Origin: an uncultured Lachnospiraceae bacterium
GTDB lineage: Bacteria; Bacillota; Clostridia; Lachnospirales; Lachnospiraceae
Length of the DNA stretch: 13,606 nt
Direction of reading: 5' to 3'
Assembly: GCA_910586725.1 (NCBI GenBank)
Contig: CAJUJL010000057.1
Coordinates: 1 to 13,606, forward strand
Within the stretch, counting starts at the first letter, position 1. Each line of letters starts with the position of its first letter. The notes beneath the pieces are model-generated. The model made no database searches. It saw only the letters and a program-made list of their open reading frames with translations, and had not been told where the DNA came from. The translations under genes were made by a program, and so were the position numbers. Shown one piece after another: positions 1-7,061 of the stretch.

Positions 1-30
1 TTTTTCACGAAAATCTTTTTCATTTTCCTC

Positions 31-60
31 TTGACATATTACCAAATTGCTTTTTGTATA
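31..60 (+). promoter_or_regulatory. Candidate sigma-A promoter for the LRR protein gene (upstream)
   Basis: A perfect TTGACA -35 hexamer is at 31-36. The best-spaced -10 candidates, TTGTAT at 54-59 (17-nt spacer) or TGTATA at 55-60 (18-nt spacer), are poor matches to TATAAT. The surrounding DNA is very AT-rich, so chance matches are easy. If used, it would give a leader of roughly 100 nt. A second candidate lies closer to the gene. Confidence 0.4.
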
Positions 61-83
61 TTTTTAAAAATAATGAAGTTTGT

Positions 84-112
84 TTGTATATTCCACTTTA
101 CATTTCTATTAT
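84..112 (+). promoter_or_regulatory. Candidate proximal promoter with flanking inverted repeats
   Basis: TATTAT at 107-112 matches the -10 consensus at five of six positions. Seventeen bases upstream, TTGTAT (84-89) is a weak -35. The -10 sits inside a perfect 9-bp inverted repeat (TATATTCCA at 87-95, TGGAATATA at 115-123), which could be an operator. The call rests on sequence match only. Confidence 0.35.
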
Positions 113-139
113 GATGGAATATATTTGTTATATAGAAAT
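87..139. repeat. Two interleaved inverted repeats around the LRR promoter
   Basis: The first repeat is TATATTCCA at 87-95 with its exact reverse complement TGGAATATA at 115-123, separated by 19 nt. The second is ATTTCTAT at 102-109 with ATAGAAAT at 132-139, separated by 22 nt. The pairs interleave and enclose the proximal -10 at 107-112. They could be regulator binding sites or alternative leader hairpins. The DNA is AT-rich, so chance is possible, although the TTCC/GGAA core is not simple AT repetition. Confidence 0.4.
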
Positions 140-160
140 TAAATGTCTGGCCAAGTGTAT

Positions 161-167
161 AGGGAGG
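161..167 (+). promoter_or_regulatory. Ribosome binding site fixing the LRR protein start
   Basis: AGGGAGG ends 5 nt before the ATG at 173 and only 2 nt before the in-frame ATG at 170. It lies inside the reading frame if the ATG at 143 is chosen. This spacing supports initiation at 173. Confidence 0.75.
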
Positions 168-172
168 TTATG

Positions 173-1534
173 ATGGGTAAAATAATAAAAAAGATGAAAT
201 GGATGTTTGGAATTTGTCTGGCTGTTGTTGTTTGTTTGGGCGTAAATAACGTCATGGCAGAAGAGACGGAGATTGACACCAGTGTGTTTGAGTATAAAGA
301 GAATGAGGATGGGACAATTACTATTTATAAGTATACTGGAACAGACGAGACAGTTGTTTTCCCTTCTGAAATAGACGAAAAAAAAGTAAAGAAAATTAGT
401 CGGGACACATTTCATAGCGGATATGATCCATTTAAACATGTAATCATTTCAGAAGGTATTACTGAATTAGGATCTACGTTTTATTCTTGTGAAAACTTAG
501 AAACAATTTCTCTTCCAAGTACGCTTCAAACAATAGGAAAGAGCACATTTTCTGGATGTATTAAATTAAGTGAAATTAACCTGCCGGAAGGATTAGTTAG
601 TATTGGGGATTATGCGTTTTGTGACTGTTTTAGAATAAAAAATATTAATCTGCCAGAGAGTTTAACAAGTATTGGAAGATCCGCGTTTCATAGTTGCAGG
701 TCAATAGAAAAGCTTGTAATCCCAGACAGAGTGACACAAATAGGCGAAGGAGCATTTAATTTAAATTACGATGACCGGATTCCAATATATGGAAATCCAG
801 ACGCTTATATAAAAACATATTGTGATGCAGATTATAATATAAAATTCAGTTGCATAAACCATCCAAACATAGTCATTGACCCTGCGGTTGCGCCAAATTG
901 CAAAGAACCTGGCAGAACCCAAGGAAGCCATTGCACTGTTTGCGGAACATATATTGTGAAGCCGCAAAGGATAGACGCTAACGAGCAGCATATATGGAAC
1001 GATGGCGTGATTATGCGCAACCCCACTGCAAAAAGAAATGGGGAAAAAAGATATAAGTGTACAGTTTGCGGAGAGACAAGAATTGAAACCATTGCCGTCC
1101 TAGGAAAAGGATCTTTTATTGCGCATTTTAATGCATTATATAAAGTCACCGCTTTAAGCGCAAAAGAAAATACCGTTGAATTTACCGCGATGCAGAAATC
1201 AAAAACGAACGTCACTATTCCAAGCTTGGTTAAAATTGACGGAATCATCTACAAGGTGACTTCCATTGCCAAAAATGCATTTAAAAATAATAAGAACCTG
1301 AAAAAAATAACCATAGGCGACAATATTACAAAGATAAATGCGAATGCTTTCAGTGGATGCGCCAATCTGAAAATAATTAAGGTTAAATCAAAAAAATTAA
1401 AATCTGTAGGAAAAAATGCATTCAAAGGCATCAGTCCAAAAGCTAAAATCAAAGTACCGTCAGACTGCCTGGAAAAATACAAAAAACGGTTAACGAAAAA
1501 AGGGCAAAGATCATCTGTCAAAATTACAAAATAA
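173..1534 (+). CDS. Secreted BspA-like leucine-rich-repeat protein
   Basis: This is a 453-residue secreted protein of the BspA/LRR_5 type. The family is found on or outside Gram-positive and gut bacterial cells and often binds host or partner proteins; the partner here is unknown. The ATG at 173 is preferred because AGGGAGG (161-167) lies 5 nt upstream; ATGs at 143 and 170 are less well placed. The N-terminus is a typical signal peptide: a Lys-rich start (MGKIIKKMKW), a hydrophobic core (ICLAVVVCLGV) and likely cleavage after VMA (about residue 29). Residues about 89-198 hold four or five LRR_5 repeats of the form 'L..I.LP..L..IG..AF..C'. Residues about 227-310 form a Cys/His insert with two CxxCG knuckles (HCTVCG, YKCTVCG) and an HIW...PT motif. 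Residues about 340-425 hold further LRR_5 repeats ('VTSIAKNAF', 'ITKINANAFSGC'). No LPXTG anchor or membrane tail is visible; the C-terminus is Lys-rich. It faces the phage tail operon and has its own terminator, so it may be phage cargo or the adjacent host gene. Confidence 0.9.
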   Translation: MGKIIKKMKWMFGICLAVVVCLGVNNVMAEETEIDTSVFEYKENEDGTITIYKYTGTDETVVFPSEIDEKKVKKISRDTFHSGYDPFKHVIISEGITELGSTFYSCENLETISLPSTLQTIGKSTFSGCIKLSEINLPEGLVSIGDYAFCDCFRIKNINLPESLTSIGRSAFHSCRSIEKLVIPDRVTQIGEGAFNLNYDDRIPIYGNPDAYIKTYCDADYNIKFSCINHPNIVIDPAVAPNCKEPGRTQGSHCTVCGTYIVKPQRIDANEQHIWNDGVIMRNPTAKRNGEKRYKCTVCGETRIETIAVLGKGSFIAHFNALYKVTALSAKENTVEFTAMQKSKTNVTIPSLVKIDGIIYKVTSIAKNAFKNNKNLKKITIGDNITKINANAFSGCANLKIIKVKSKKLKSVGKNAFKGISPKAKIKVPSDCLEKYKKRLTKKGQRSSVKITK

Positions 1535-1546
1535 TTTATAAATTTA

Positions 1547-1584
1547 GGACAAAGGGGGCTGTTATAGCCCCCTGTCCGTTTTTT
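1547..1584 (+). terminator. Rho-independent terminator of the LRR gene
   Basis: The stem pairs GGACA (1547-1551) with TGTCC (1573-1577), and GGGGGCT (1554-1560) with AGCCCCC (1566-1572). There is an AA bulge at 1552-1553 and a GTTAT loop. G plus six T follow (1579-1584). It starts 12 nt after the LRR stop codon. Its T-tract overlaps the stop codon of the converging tail-tip gene (1583-1585). On the minus strand the same hairpin is followed only by a mixed A/T stretch, so termination of the phage operon from that side would be weaker. Confidence 0.9.
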
Positions 1585-4500
1585 AATTAGATTTTAAATT
1601 TTCAATTTCCTGCTTGAGTATATTGATCTCTTTCTTCTGATCTTGTATTAATTTTAACATAGCAGGAACCATATATCTAAAATTCCAGTCGTTTACAATC
1701 GTGCCACCATTATCATCAATGGTATAGTCAGCAGCAATCGGGTATTTTTCATAAATGTCTTCTGCGATAAATCCGATTACATCTCTGTTATAACGCTGGT
1801 CTTCTTTTGAAAGATAATTTTCTTTAAATTTATACTGTACAACATCAATGCTATATAATTTTTCGGGTTTTAATTCATTAGCGTCTACAGGCTTGATTTC
1901 AGTTTTAAATCTTTTTGACGAACCGGAAGTTTTTGCAATTTTACCGCTTTCGACGCCTATATGAAGATTCGGTGCAGATGTAAATGTGTTTTTAGTTGCG
2001 CCGCTTACGTATAAGTTTCCAAGAACTTCTAAATTATTTCCAACATCTAAGTTGCCGTCCACATTGAGACTGCCAGATATATAGGCGCCTCCATCTACAT
2101 TTAATTTCTTGTCATTGCCTGGGCTGTCACCAATGCAAAGCTTTCCTTTGCATTGAATCAGACCATTTCCATAACTGCTTAAGTATGCATTATTATTGAA
2201 ATATAAGTTATTTTTTACTAGTGTGCTTCCATAAATTAAAACATCCTGAGTATCTTCATTAGGATTTAAACCATAATTTAATACTAAAGGAGTAATATAA
2301 GCTTCATCATTGGGCGTATTCAAATTGCCAAATGATATAAATTTTGAATCTGGTTCTGAATTAATGCCGACACCATGAATATCGGGCTTATTTTTCCAAC
2401 TTGTGGTATGGAGAGTTACATATTTTTTGTTGTCATATGTAAAACCAACATAGCCAGATGTCAATGTAGCTTTGTTTTTACCGCTTTGTGAGATGATAGA
2501 TTTGTTTTCAGCGTCTAACCTTATAAAATCTTCATTATTCTCTTTGTCAATATATATCAATGAATTTCCAGTGATTTTCCATCCCTTATCACCGCCAATA
2601 ATACCAGAAGTAGCGGTTAAATTGCCGCTTTCATCAACTTTAAATTTATTTTTGATCATCAATCCATTTTGACCCAAATATATTCCTTTATTTTCATCAA
2701 AATTAGAATTATAACCGTCTGTATATAATTCGTTTTCCGATATATTAAAATTAGCAATCTTGCCTTTGCTTGTGGCAATAAGCTCATCCGCTGTTATATT
2801 TCCTTTTACTGCCAATGTATTGTTTTTATAAGTAAGTCTGCCTCCGGCGTAATCGAACGTTCCATTTGATAAATCAAGCATACTTCCGGTTTTGCCAGCT
2901 TTATAATTAGCTGACTGAATGAAACCGTTTTTAATCGTTATCCCATCCCCGGTAATCAGCACATTGTTGTTTTTGTTTCCAATAAACGCCTTGTCTCCGG
3001 CAATTAACTTTCCTACGATGTTTTCCGCAATAATGCCATATTCCGGCTTTTTATCGCCTGTGACAGGATTCTGAAACATTGTTTCGCCAATCGCCATTCG
3101 GACAGACTGCCAGTTGTCATCCGTAAACGCCATGATGTTTCCGGTAATCCGTAACTGTTTTTCCCCGTAAACGCCTTCATCGTCCATGCGTTTGCAGACA
3201 ATGCCGGAGGATGTTATGGTCACTTCGTTGCTGTCGTTATTTTTTAACATGGCCTTCGCAGCATTTAAGCCGTTGTTGTAAATATCTGCAATCTCACCAT
3301 TCGCCTCGGAGCCCTGTTTTGCCTGTAAAACGGTGGAAGGATAGCTTGTGGCCATGCTTCCCGCCTGTTTTATAATGCTTTGCAGGTCGCTCAATGTTCC
3401 ATCCAGGGATTCTATCTGGTCAGAAAATGTGACCTCAATTTTTTCTGTGGAATCGCCGGAAAATTCAATTCCGATGATGCGCAGCTTTAAAATTTCGTCT
3501 TCCGTGCGCACCCGAATATAGTTGAATAACGCAAATTTGTCATAGAGTGGCTCAAATTCCGGAAGCGCGAATAAATTGTTTAAAGACGTGGACACTGTCC
3601 TTTGCAGGACGCACGCTTTTTTGGCTTCTTTTGTGGCGGCCTCTAAAAGCTCCTTTGCCTTTGCAATACAGTCATGAGTTGACAAACCATCGGAAATGTA
3701 ATTGCTATTTGTATAGGCGTCTTCCCTGCGGTAACGGCAGAATTCCAGATAGTGTTCACCAAGGTATGTCCGGAAATCATGGTCTTTCTGAAATTTGGTT
3801 TGTTCTCTTAAGATGGCTGCTATTTTTTCGTTTATTTCATTAATCTGGCTCTGCCGTTTTTTGTGTATGGATTCAACGATTTTATATCGCTGTTCATACT
3901 TTTGGTACATTGCATTTTGCGCTTCCGATGTGGATGCTTTCCCAAGCTCCATGAGGACGCTTAAGCAGGCATTATAGCCTTCATAAAAGGCCGTCAGCCT
4001 GTTCAGGGAATACTGGCTGAAATAATTTCTTATGCCATCCTCGCTCATTTTTGCAACCTCAAAGTCAATATCAGACATGGAGGCGTTTGACAATGCTTTA
4101 TAGACTTTTTGTTTTGCAAATTCCAGTTCGTCACTGTTTACTGTAATCTCCAGTTCTGCGGCGCCGGAAAGAGCCGCGGGGTAAACGTTCGTTTCGTCCG
4201 TATGCTGCGTGATGCGCATTTTGCCTTTCCAGGTTCCCGTTTTCGCACCATTTGTATAAGAATAAGAAGTCGTGTCTTTTACAATTTCCAGGTCAAACCG
4301 TGAATCTAGAAACACCTGTGCATAAGCCTCTATATTTTTGGTTATGCCCGTAAACAAGGCGTTGTTATAATTATCCATGGAAGATACGGCAACGGTTGAA
4401 TGATTCAGTTCCTGAAACAGTTTATTGTATTGGACTTCCGCTTTTCCAGGTTTTGTCGCTATGTCTGTATTTGGCATCATGGAGGATTCAAAATACCACA

Positions 4501-5869
4501 GAATATCATATATGATGCAAAGTCTGGCATAAATGCCCATACTGTTTATGGCGTCGGATGTATTATAGGGGGATCTGGTTTTCAATGCGCGTAATTCCTT
4601 TGTGCCGTCAGACGTTGTTTCAATATACCAGTACTTAGCCGTTTGGTAATTATGGATGGACAGGTTGTTTGTGTTTACTTTATTGTCCTTGGACAGGATC
4701 AGTATGCATGCGGCGTCCAGTTCAGAATTTACTTTTAATGTAAGGCTTCCGTTTAGAAAACGGTCCATATCTCCGTTTCCATAGTATTCATTCTGTGTTT
4801 TTTCGGATGACATGGTCTTTTGGTAATCTTCTATTTTTTTCCGCAGTTCCGTTGACATATCCTGGTACTGGAGACCGGAGAACTGGTAGATATAATTGGA
4901 GCCGTTCATGTTTACGGCGCGCACCATGTCCGTAATCACATCGTCGCCGCCTTCTATGCGGAAGCAGTTTTTGACATTGTCTTTGTTGGAAGAAATGTTA
5001 AATTCATTTGCCAGCTTGTTTTTGGAAACAAACACCATCGTGTCTTCCCCAATGCCGGTCACCTTTTCCCCTTTATATGTCATGATTTCCCCGGTCGTCT
5101 GGTCGATGCAGTCGCATAAACTATAGCAGTTGATTTTCCTGTTTATGGTGTCAAACACAAATACAACGTTGCTTTCCTCTGCAACTGCGCCTGTCAGGAA
5201 ATCGTAAATCGTTTCTCCATCGACCGTATAAGTCCTTTGGAATTTTGAGGATTCTTCCGGCTGGCTTTCTTCATCTAACGCGATATAAGGGGTTACATAC
5301 CCGACGCTCCAGTGCGGGGCTTTGTCGGCCAGTATGCGGTGAAGAAGGGAGTGTTTGCGTTTGAAGTCCGCAGTTTCCGGTGAATCTTCCTTTGATATTT
5401 CTCTGTAAAACGTAGTGGGAATGAAATTCCCCTGGGAATCATAATTATCTTTGCTGTATTCCGTAATTTCCATATCAGCAGCTTCTTCATCATTGACATG
5501 GAATTCATACAGGCTGATTTGCGCGAGTTCCGTTTCTAAAGAAAATCCGTGAATGGATTTTACCGTTTCCGTGTTATCCGTATAATTGACGGAAATCTCG
5601 AATCTGCCAAAGCCGCTGACATCCACTATTTTCAGATCAATTAAATCATCCCAGACGGGGCATAATTGACCATTCGCATATTTATGCACGTCAAATGTTA
5701 TCTCGTCCAATCCATTGGCTGCAAACGCGGCTTTCCAGTTGTCAAAATTACTTATTTTCCCAATCAGATCAAAAGATCGATTCATAAGCAGGAGAGCAGG
5801 AGGTTCTATTTTTCCTGTGTATTTATCTAACTTAATCATTTCGTAGGGTTGATTTATTTGTGGTTGCAA
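1583..5869 (-). CDS. Tail-tip/receptor-binding protein with C-terminal S74 chaperone
   Basis: This is a 1428-residue structural protein at the tip of the phage tail, expected to form the hub below Dit and to carry host-recognition domains. The N-terminal several hundred residues resemble the Firmicutes phage minor structural/Tal hub family. Residues about 657-697 form a helical, charged coiled-coil stretch (KIVESIHKKRQSQINEINEK). From about residue 885 on it is Gly/Asn/Asp-rich and beta-strand-like, with recurring 'IxGxxxW.I..N.L' modules (near 1023-1100) and short repeats (LNVDGNLDVGNNLEVLGNL, about 1265-1285). Residues 1317-1428 match the Peptidase_S74 intramolecular chaperone. The motif SSKRFK supplies Ser1317 and Lys1322, the five-residue spacing of the known self-cleavage dyad, followed by 'VIGFIAEDI' and a C-terminal coiled coil. 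The start is a TTG at 5869 with AAAAAAGGAG 8 nt upstream; the first ATG (5839) has no such site. The coding DNA below about 2900 is clearly more AT-rich than the rest. No hydrolase motif is seen. Confidence 0.88.
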   Translation of the reverse strand: MQPQINQPYEMIKLDKYTGKIEPPALLLMNRSFDLIGKISNFDNWKAAFAANGLDEITFDVHKYANGQLCPVWDDLIDLKIVDVSGFGRFEISVNYTDNTETVKSIHGFSLETELAQISLYEFHVNDEEAADMEITEYSKDNYDSQGNFIPTTFYREISKEDSPETADFKRKHSLLHRILADKAPHWSVGYVTPYIALDEESQPEESSKFQRTYTVDGETIYDFLTGAVAEESNVVFVFDTINRKINCYSLCDCIDQTTGEIMTYKGEKVTGIGEDTMVFVSKNKLANEFNISSNKDNVKNCFRIEGGDDVITDMVRAVNMNGSNYIYQFSGLQYQDMSTELRKKIEDYQKTMSSEKTQNEYYGNGDMDRFLNGSLTLKVNSELDAACILILSKDNKVNTNNLSIHNYQTAKYWYIETTSDGTKELRALKTRSPYNTSDAINSMGIYARLCIIYDILWYFESSMMPNTDIATKPGKAEVQYNKLFQELNHSTVAVSSMDNYNNALFTGITKNIEAYAQVFLDSRFDLEIVKDTTSYSYTNGAKTGTWKGKMRITQHTDETNVYPAALSGAAELEITVNSDELEFAKQKVYKALSNASMSDIDFEVAKMSEDGIRNYFSQYSLNRLTAFYEGYNACLSVLMELGKASTSEAQNAMYQKYEQRYKIVESIHKKRQSQINEINEKIAAILREQTKFQKDHDFRTYLGEHYLEFCRYRREDAYTNSNYISDGLSTHDCIAKAKELLEAATKEAKKACVLQRTVSTSLNNLFALPEFEPLYDKFALFNYIRVRTEDEILKLRIIGIEFSGDSTEKIEVTFSDQIESLDGTLSDLQSIIKQAGSMATSYPSTVLQAKQGSEANGEIADIYNNGLNAAKAMLKNNDSNEVTITSSGIVCKRMDDEGVYGEKQLRITGNIMAFTDDNWQSVRMAIGETMFQNPVTGDKKPEYGIIAENIVGKLIAGDKAFIGNKNNNVLITGDGITIKNGFIQSANYKAGKTGSMLDLSNGTFDYAGGRLTYKNNTLAVKGNITADELIATSKGKIANFNISENELYTDGYNSNFDENKGIYLGQNGLMIKNKFKVDESGNLTATSGIIGGDKGWKITGNSLIYIDKENNEDFIRLDAENKSIISQSGKNKATLTSGYVGFTYDNKKYVTLHTTSWKNKPDIHGVGINSEPDSKFISFGNLNTPNDEAYITPLVLNYGLNPNEDTQDVLIYGSTLVKNNLYFNNNAYLSSYGNGLIQCKGKLCIGDSPGNDKKLNVDGGAYISGSLNVDGNLDVGNNLEVLGNLYVSGATKNTFTSAPNLHIGVESGKIAKTSGSSKRFKTEIKPVDANELKPEKLYSIDVVQYKFKENYLSKEDQRYNRDVIGFIAEDIYEKYPIAADYTIDDNGGTIVNDWNFRYMVPAMLKLIQDQKKEINILKQEIENLKSN

Positions 5870-5877
5870 TTTAATAG

Positions 5878-5887
5878 CTCCTTTTTT
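5878..5887 (-). promoter_or_regulatory. Ribosome binding site supporting a TTG start for the tail-tip gene
   Basis: On the minus strand AAAAAAGGAG ends 8 nt before the TTG at 5867-5869. The first in-frame ATG, 30 nt further in, is preceded by CAACCCTACGAA, which has no Shine-Dalgarno match. TTG initiation is therefore better supported. Confidence 0.7.
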
Positions 5888-5913
5888 AAAAGTTTTGTTC
5901 GTAAAATATAAAT

Positions 5914-6708
5914 TCAGATTCTTACAAACCTTGGTTCGCGGTACCGTATTTCAATTTCTATGTTTGAAACGGAATCGGTTGTTATGAAATTCATTCCATC
6001 TGTAAGCCGTAAGAATTGCCAGTTAAAATCGTTTGGATTGGATAAGCCTGTTATGATCTCCGTGTCAGAGTCCATGGTGATTTCTTTTGATGCATGATAA
6101 AACTCGATAGGTTTGCTTAATATGGGCAGCTGCAATTGCTCATCTTTGAAATTATGGATGAAAAATCCGTCATTGCCCTGCGATTTCAGGTTTAGTTCGG
6201 GTAAGATATATGTGTTTATATCGCTTTGTATATGCAGTTTGAGCGGGGTGGAAGCGTTTATGTCGCCGGCTCTTCGGATGATGTCTGAAAAGCCGTATGC
6301 GCAGTCGGAGGTTACGGTCAGATCGAAACCGGCTGTGCGGCCGGATATTTGATGTGAAACGGCGTTTATGCAGACTTTATAAAAAATATCTTCGTAGCCG
6401 GGTTGGTTGAATTGTATATAGTTGTATCCGTCGGTTCGGATCAGCCATTTTAATATTCGGCTTTCCTCATATTGGTTAAAATAGAGGTTCGTGTTTTGAT
6501 CCGGATTTTTGCATATTGAAAAATTCCAGGCCAGGACGGAATTGAATTGGGATCCATAAAAGGTGAACCGGTCTGTCTGCGGGGATTTTGCGGTGTTATA
6601 TTCCAGTTCTCCGCCGGTGACAGTTTCCGGTTCGCCGTTAAATGAGCAGATCATAAGTCCAAAATCGCTGGCGCGTCGCCCGTTAAATAGAAAATCTGTT
6701 GCGTACAT
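5914..6708 (-). CDS. Distal tail protein (Dit family)
   Basis: This 264-residue protein is the likely distal tail protein, which forms a hexameric ring joining the tail tube to the tip complex in siphophages of Gram-positive hosts. The N-terminus (MYATDFLFNGRRASDFGLMI) is typical: a short strand, 'F.F.g..s.dfGl.i', then a beta-rich Dit domain. The C-terminal part is also beta-rich and ends in 'IEIEIRYREPRFVRI', the usual closing strand with an 'YRE' motif. The length is at the short end of the family, so no extra carbohydrate-binding module is expected. The ATG at 6708 is preceded by AGGTGA with 6-nt spacing. It lies between the small coiled-coil gene and the tail-tip gene, where Dit is normally encoded. 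The gap of 44 nt to the next gene holds only that gene's ribosome binding site. Confidence 0.85.
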   Translation of the reverse strand: MYATDFLFNGRRASDFGLMICSFNGEPETVTGGELEYNTAKSPQTDRFTFYGSQFNSVLAWNFSICKNPDQNTNLYFNQYEESRILKWLIRTDGYNYIQFNQPGYEDIFYKVCINAVSHQISGRTAGFDLTVTSDCAYGFSDIIRRAGDINASTPLKLHIQSDINTYILPELNLKSQGNDGFFIHNFKDEQLQLPILSKPIEFYHASKEITMDSDTEIITGLSNPNDFNWQFLRLTDGMNFITTDSVSNIEIEIRYREPRFVRI

Positions 6709-6714
6709 ATTGTT

Positions 6715-6720
6715 TCACCT
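6715..6720 (-). promoter_or_regulatory. Dit ribosome binding site overlapping the preceding stop codon
   Basis: AGGTGA on the minus strand is 6 nt from the Dit ATG. Its last three bases (TGA, 6715-6717) are the stop codon of the upstream coiled-coil gene. This layout favours translational coupling of the two genes. Confidence 0.7.
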
Positions 6721-6975
6721 GCCTGTCCGCTGTCTGTTTGTGATGCGCTGCCATTCTTTGTTGTAGTTCTCCAGAAGACTTTGGAAGGCAGCTAATTTGT
6801 CTGCGTAGATCTGTTTTATCTGGTTTAATTCTGCGATCAGTTTTTTGTATTCATCTTTGTATCTTTGGAGTTCGTCCAATGATTCATTCAGACGCTGGTT
6901 TTCCCGCTTTAATCTCCTGTTTTCAGCCATTACAATTTTCAGGCTTTCATTTGCAGCATTTTTTGTAAGTCTCAT
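6715..6975 (-). CDS. Small coiled-coil protein between TMP and Dit
   Basis: This is an 86-residue, highly charged protein of unknown function. I start it at the ATG at 6975, which has AAAAGGAG (6982-6989) 6 nt upstream. The longer open frame back to 7092 would overlap the end of the tape measure gene and run through a large hairpin, and is unlikely. From about residue 15 almost the whole chain is helical with heptad-like Leu/Ile spacing (AENRRLKRENQRLNESLDEL), suggesting a parallel coiled coil. There is no signal peptide or membrane segment. Its position between the tape measure and Dit genes, and the stop codon inside the Dit ribosome binding site, point to a tail-assembly or tail-tip role, but that is inference. 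It could also be a scaffold-like cofactor of the tape measure protein. Confidence 0.75.
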   Translation of the reverse strand: MRLTKNAANESLKIVMAENRRLKRENQRLNESLDELQRYKDEYKKLIAELNQIKQIYADKLAAFQSLLENYNKEWQRITNRQRTGR

Positions 6976-6997
6976 TTTCTTCTCCTTTTGTTTTATT

Positions 6998-7049
6998 CCC
7001 GCGGACAGCGCGCCCGATGGCGTTTCATCGGGCGGCTGTCTGATGCGGG
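6998..7049 (-). ncRNA. Large GC-rich hairpin between TMP and the coiled-coil gene
   Basis: Three nested stems pair CGCCCGATG (7011-7019) with CATCGGGCG (7026-7034), GACAGC (7004-7009) with GCTGTC (7035-7040), and CCCGC (6998-7002) with GCGGG (7045-7049). That is 20 base pairs with small bulges and a 6-nt loop. It begins 12 nt past the tape measure stop codon and ends 8 nt before the next gene's Shine-Dalgarno site. In the transcript it is followed by GAAUAAAACAAAAGG, with no U-tract, so it is not a standard intrinsic terminator. It may protect or process the mRNA, or tune downstream translation. It is a structured element in mRNA rather than a proven separate RNA. Confidence 0.6.
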
Positions 7050-7061
7050 AGCCTGTTTTAT

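Noticed and set aside
143..172. Longer N-terminus of the LRR protein from the ATG at 143
   Set aside because: No ribosome binding site precedes it, the AGGGAGG site lies inside this extension, and starting at 173 gives a clean signal peptide.
1..172. Prophage attachment site in the left intergenic region
   Set aside because: No tRNA or tmRNA end, integrase or matching direct repeat at the other side is available in the window to support it.
128..439. Minus-strand open frame overlapping the LRR promoter and signal peptide
   Set aside because: It is antisense to a well-supported gene, has low-complexity hydrophobic and Asn/His-rich composition, and has no ribosome binding site.
1583..2900. 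Diversity-generating retroelement variable region in the tail-tip gene
   Set aside because: No near-duplicate template repeat, reverse transcriptase or C-type lectin-like terminus is seen. The C-terminus is an S74 chaperone instead.
6998..7049. Hairpin as an intrinsic terminator for the tape measure gene
   Set aside because: No U-tract follows on the minus strand (GAATAAAACA follows), and the plus-strand side has no upstream gene to terminate.
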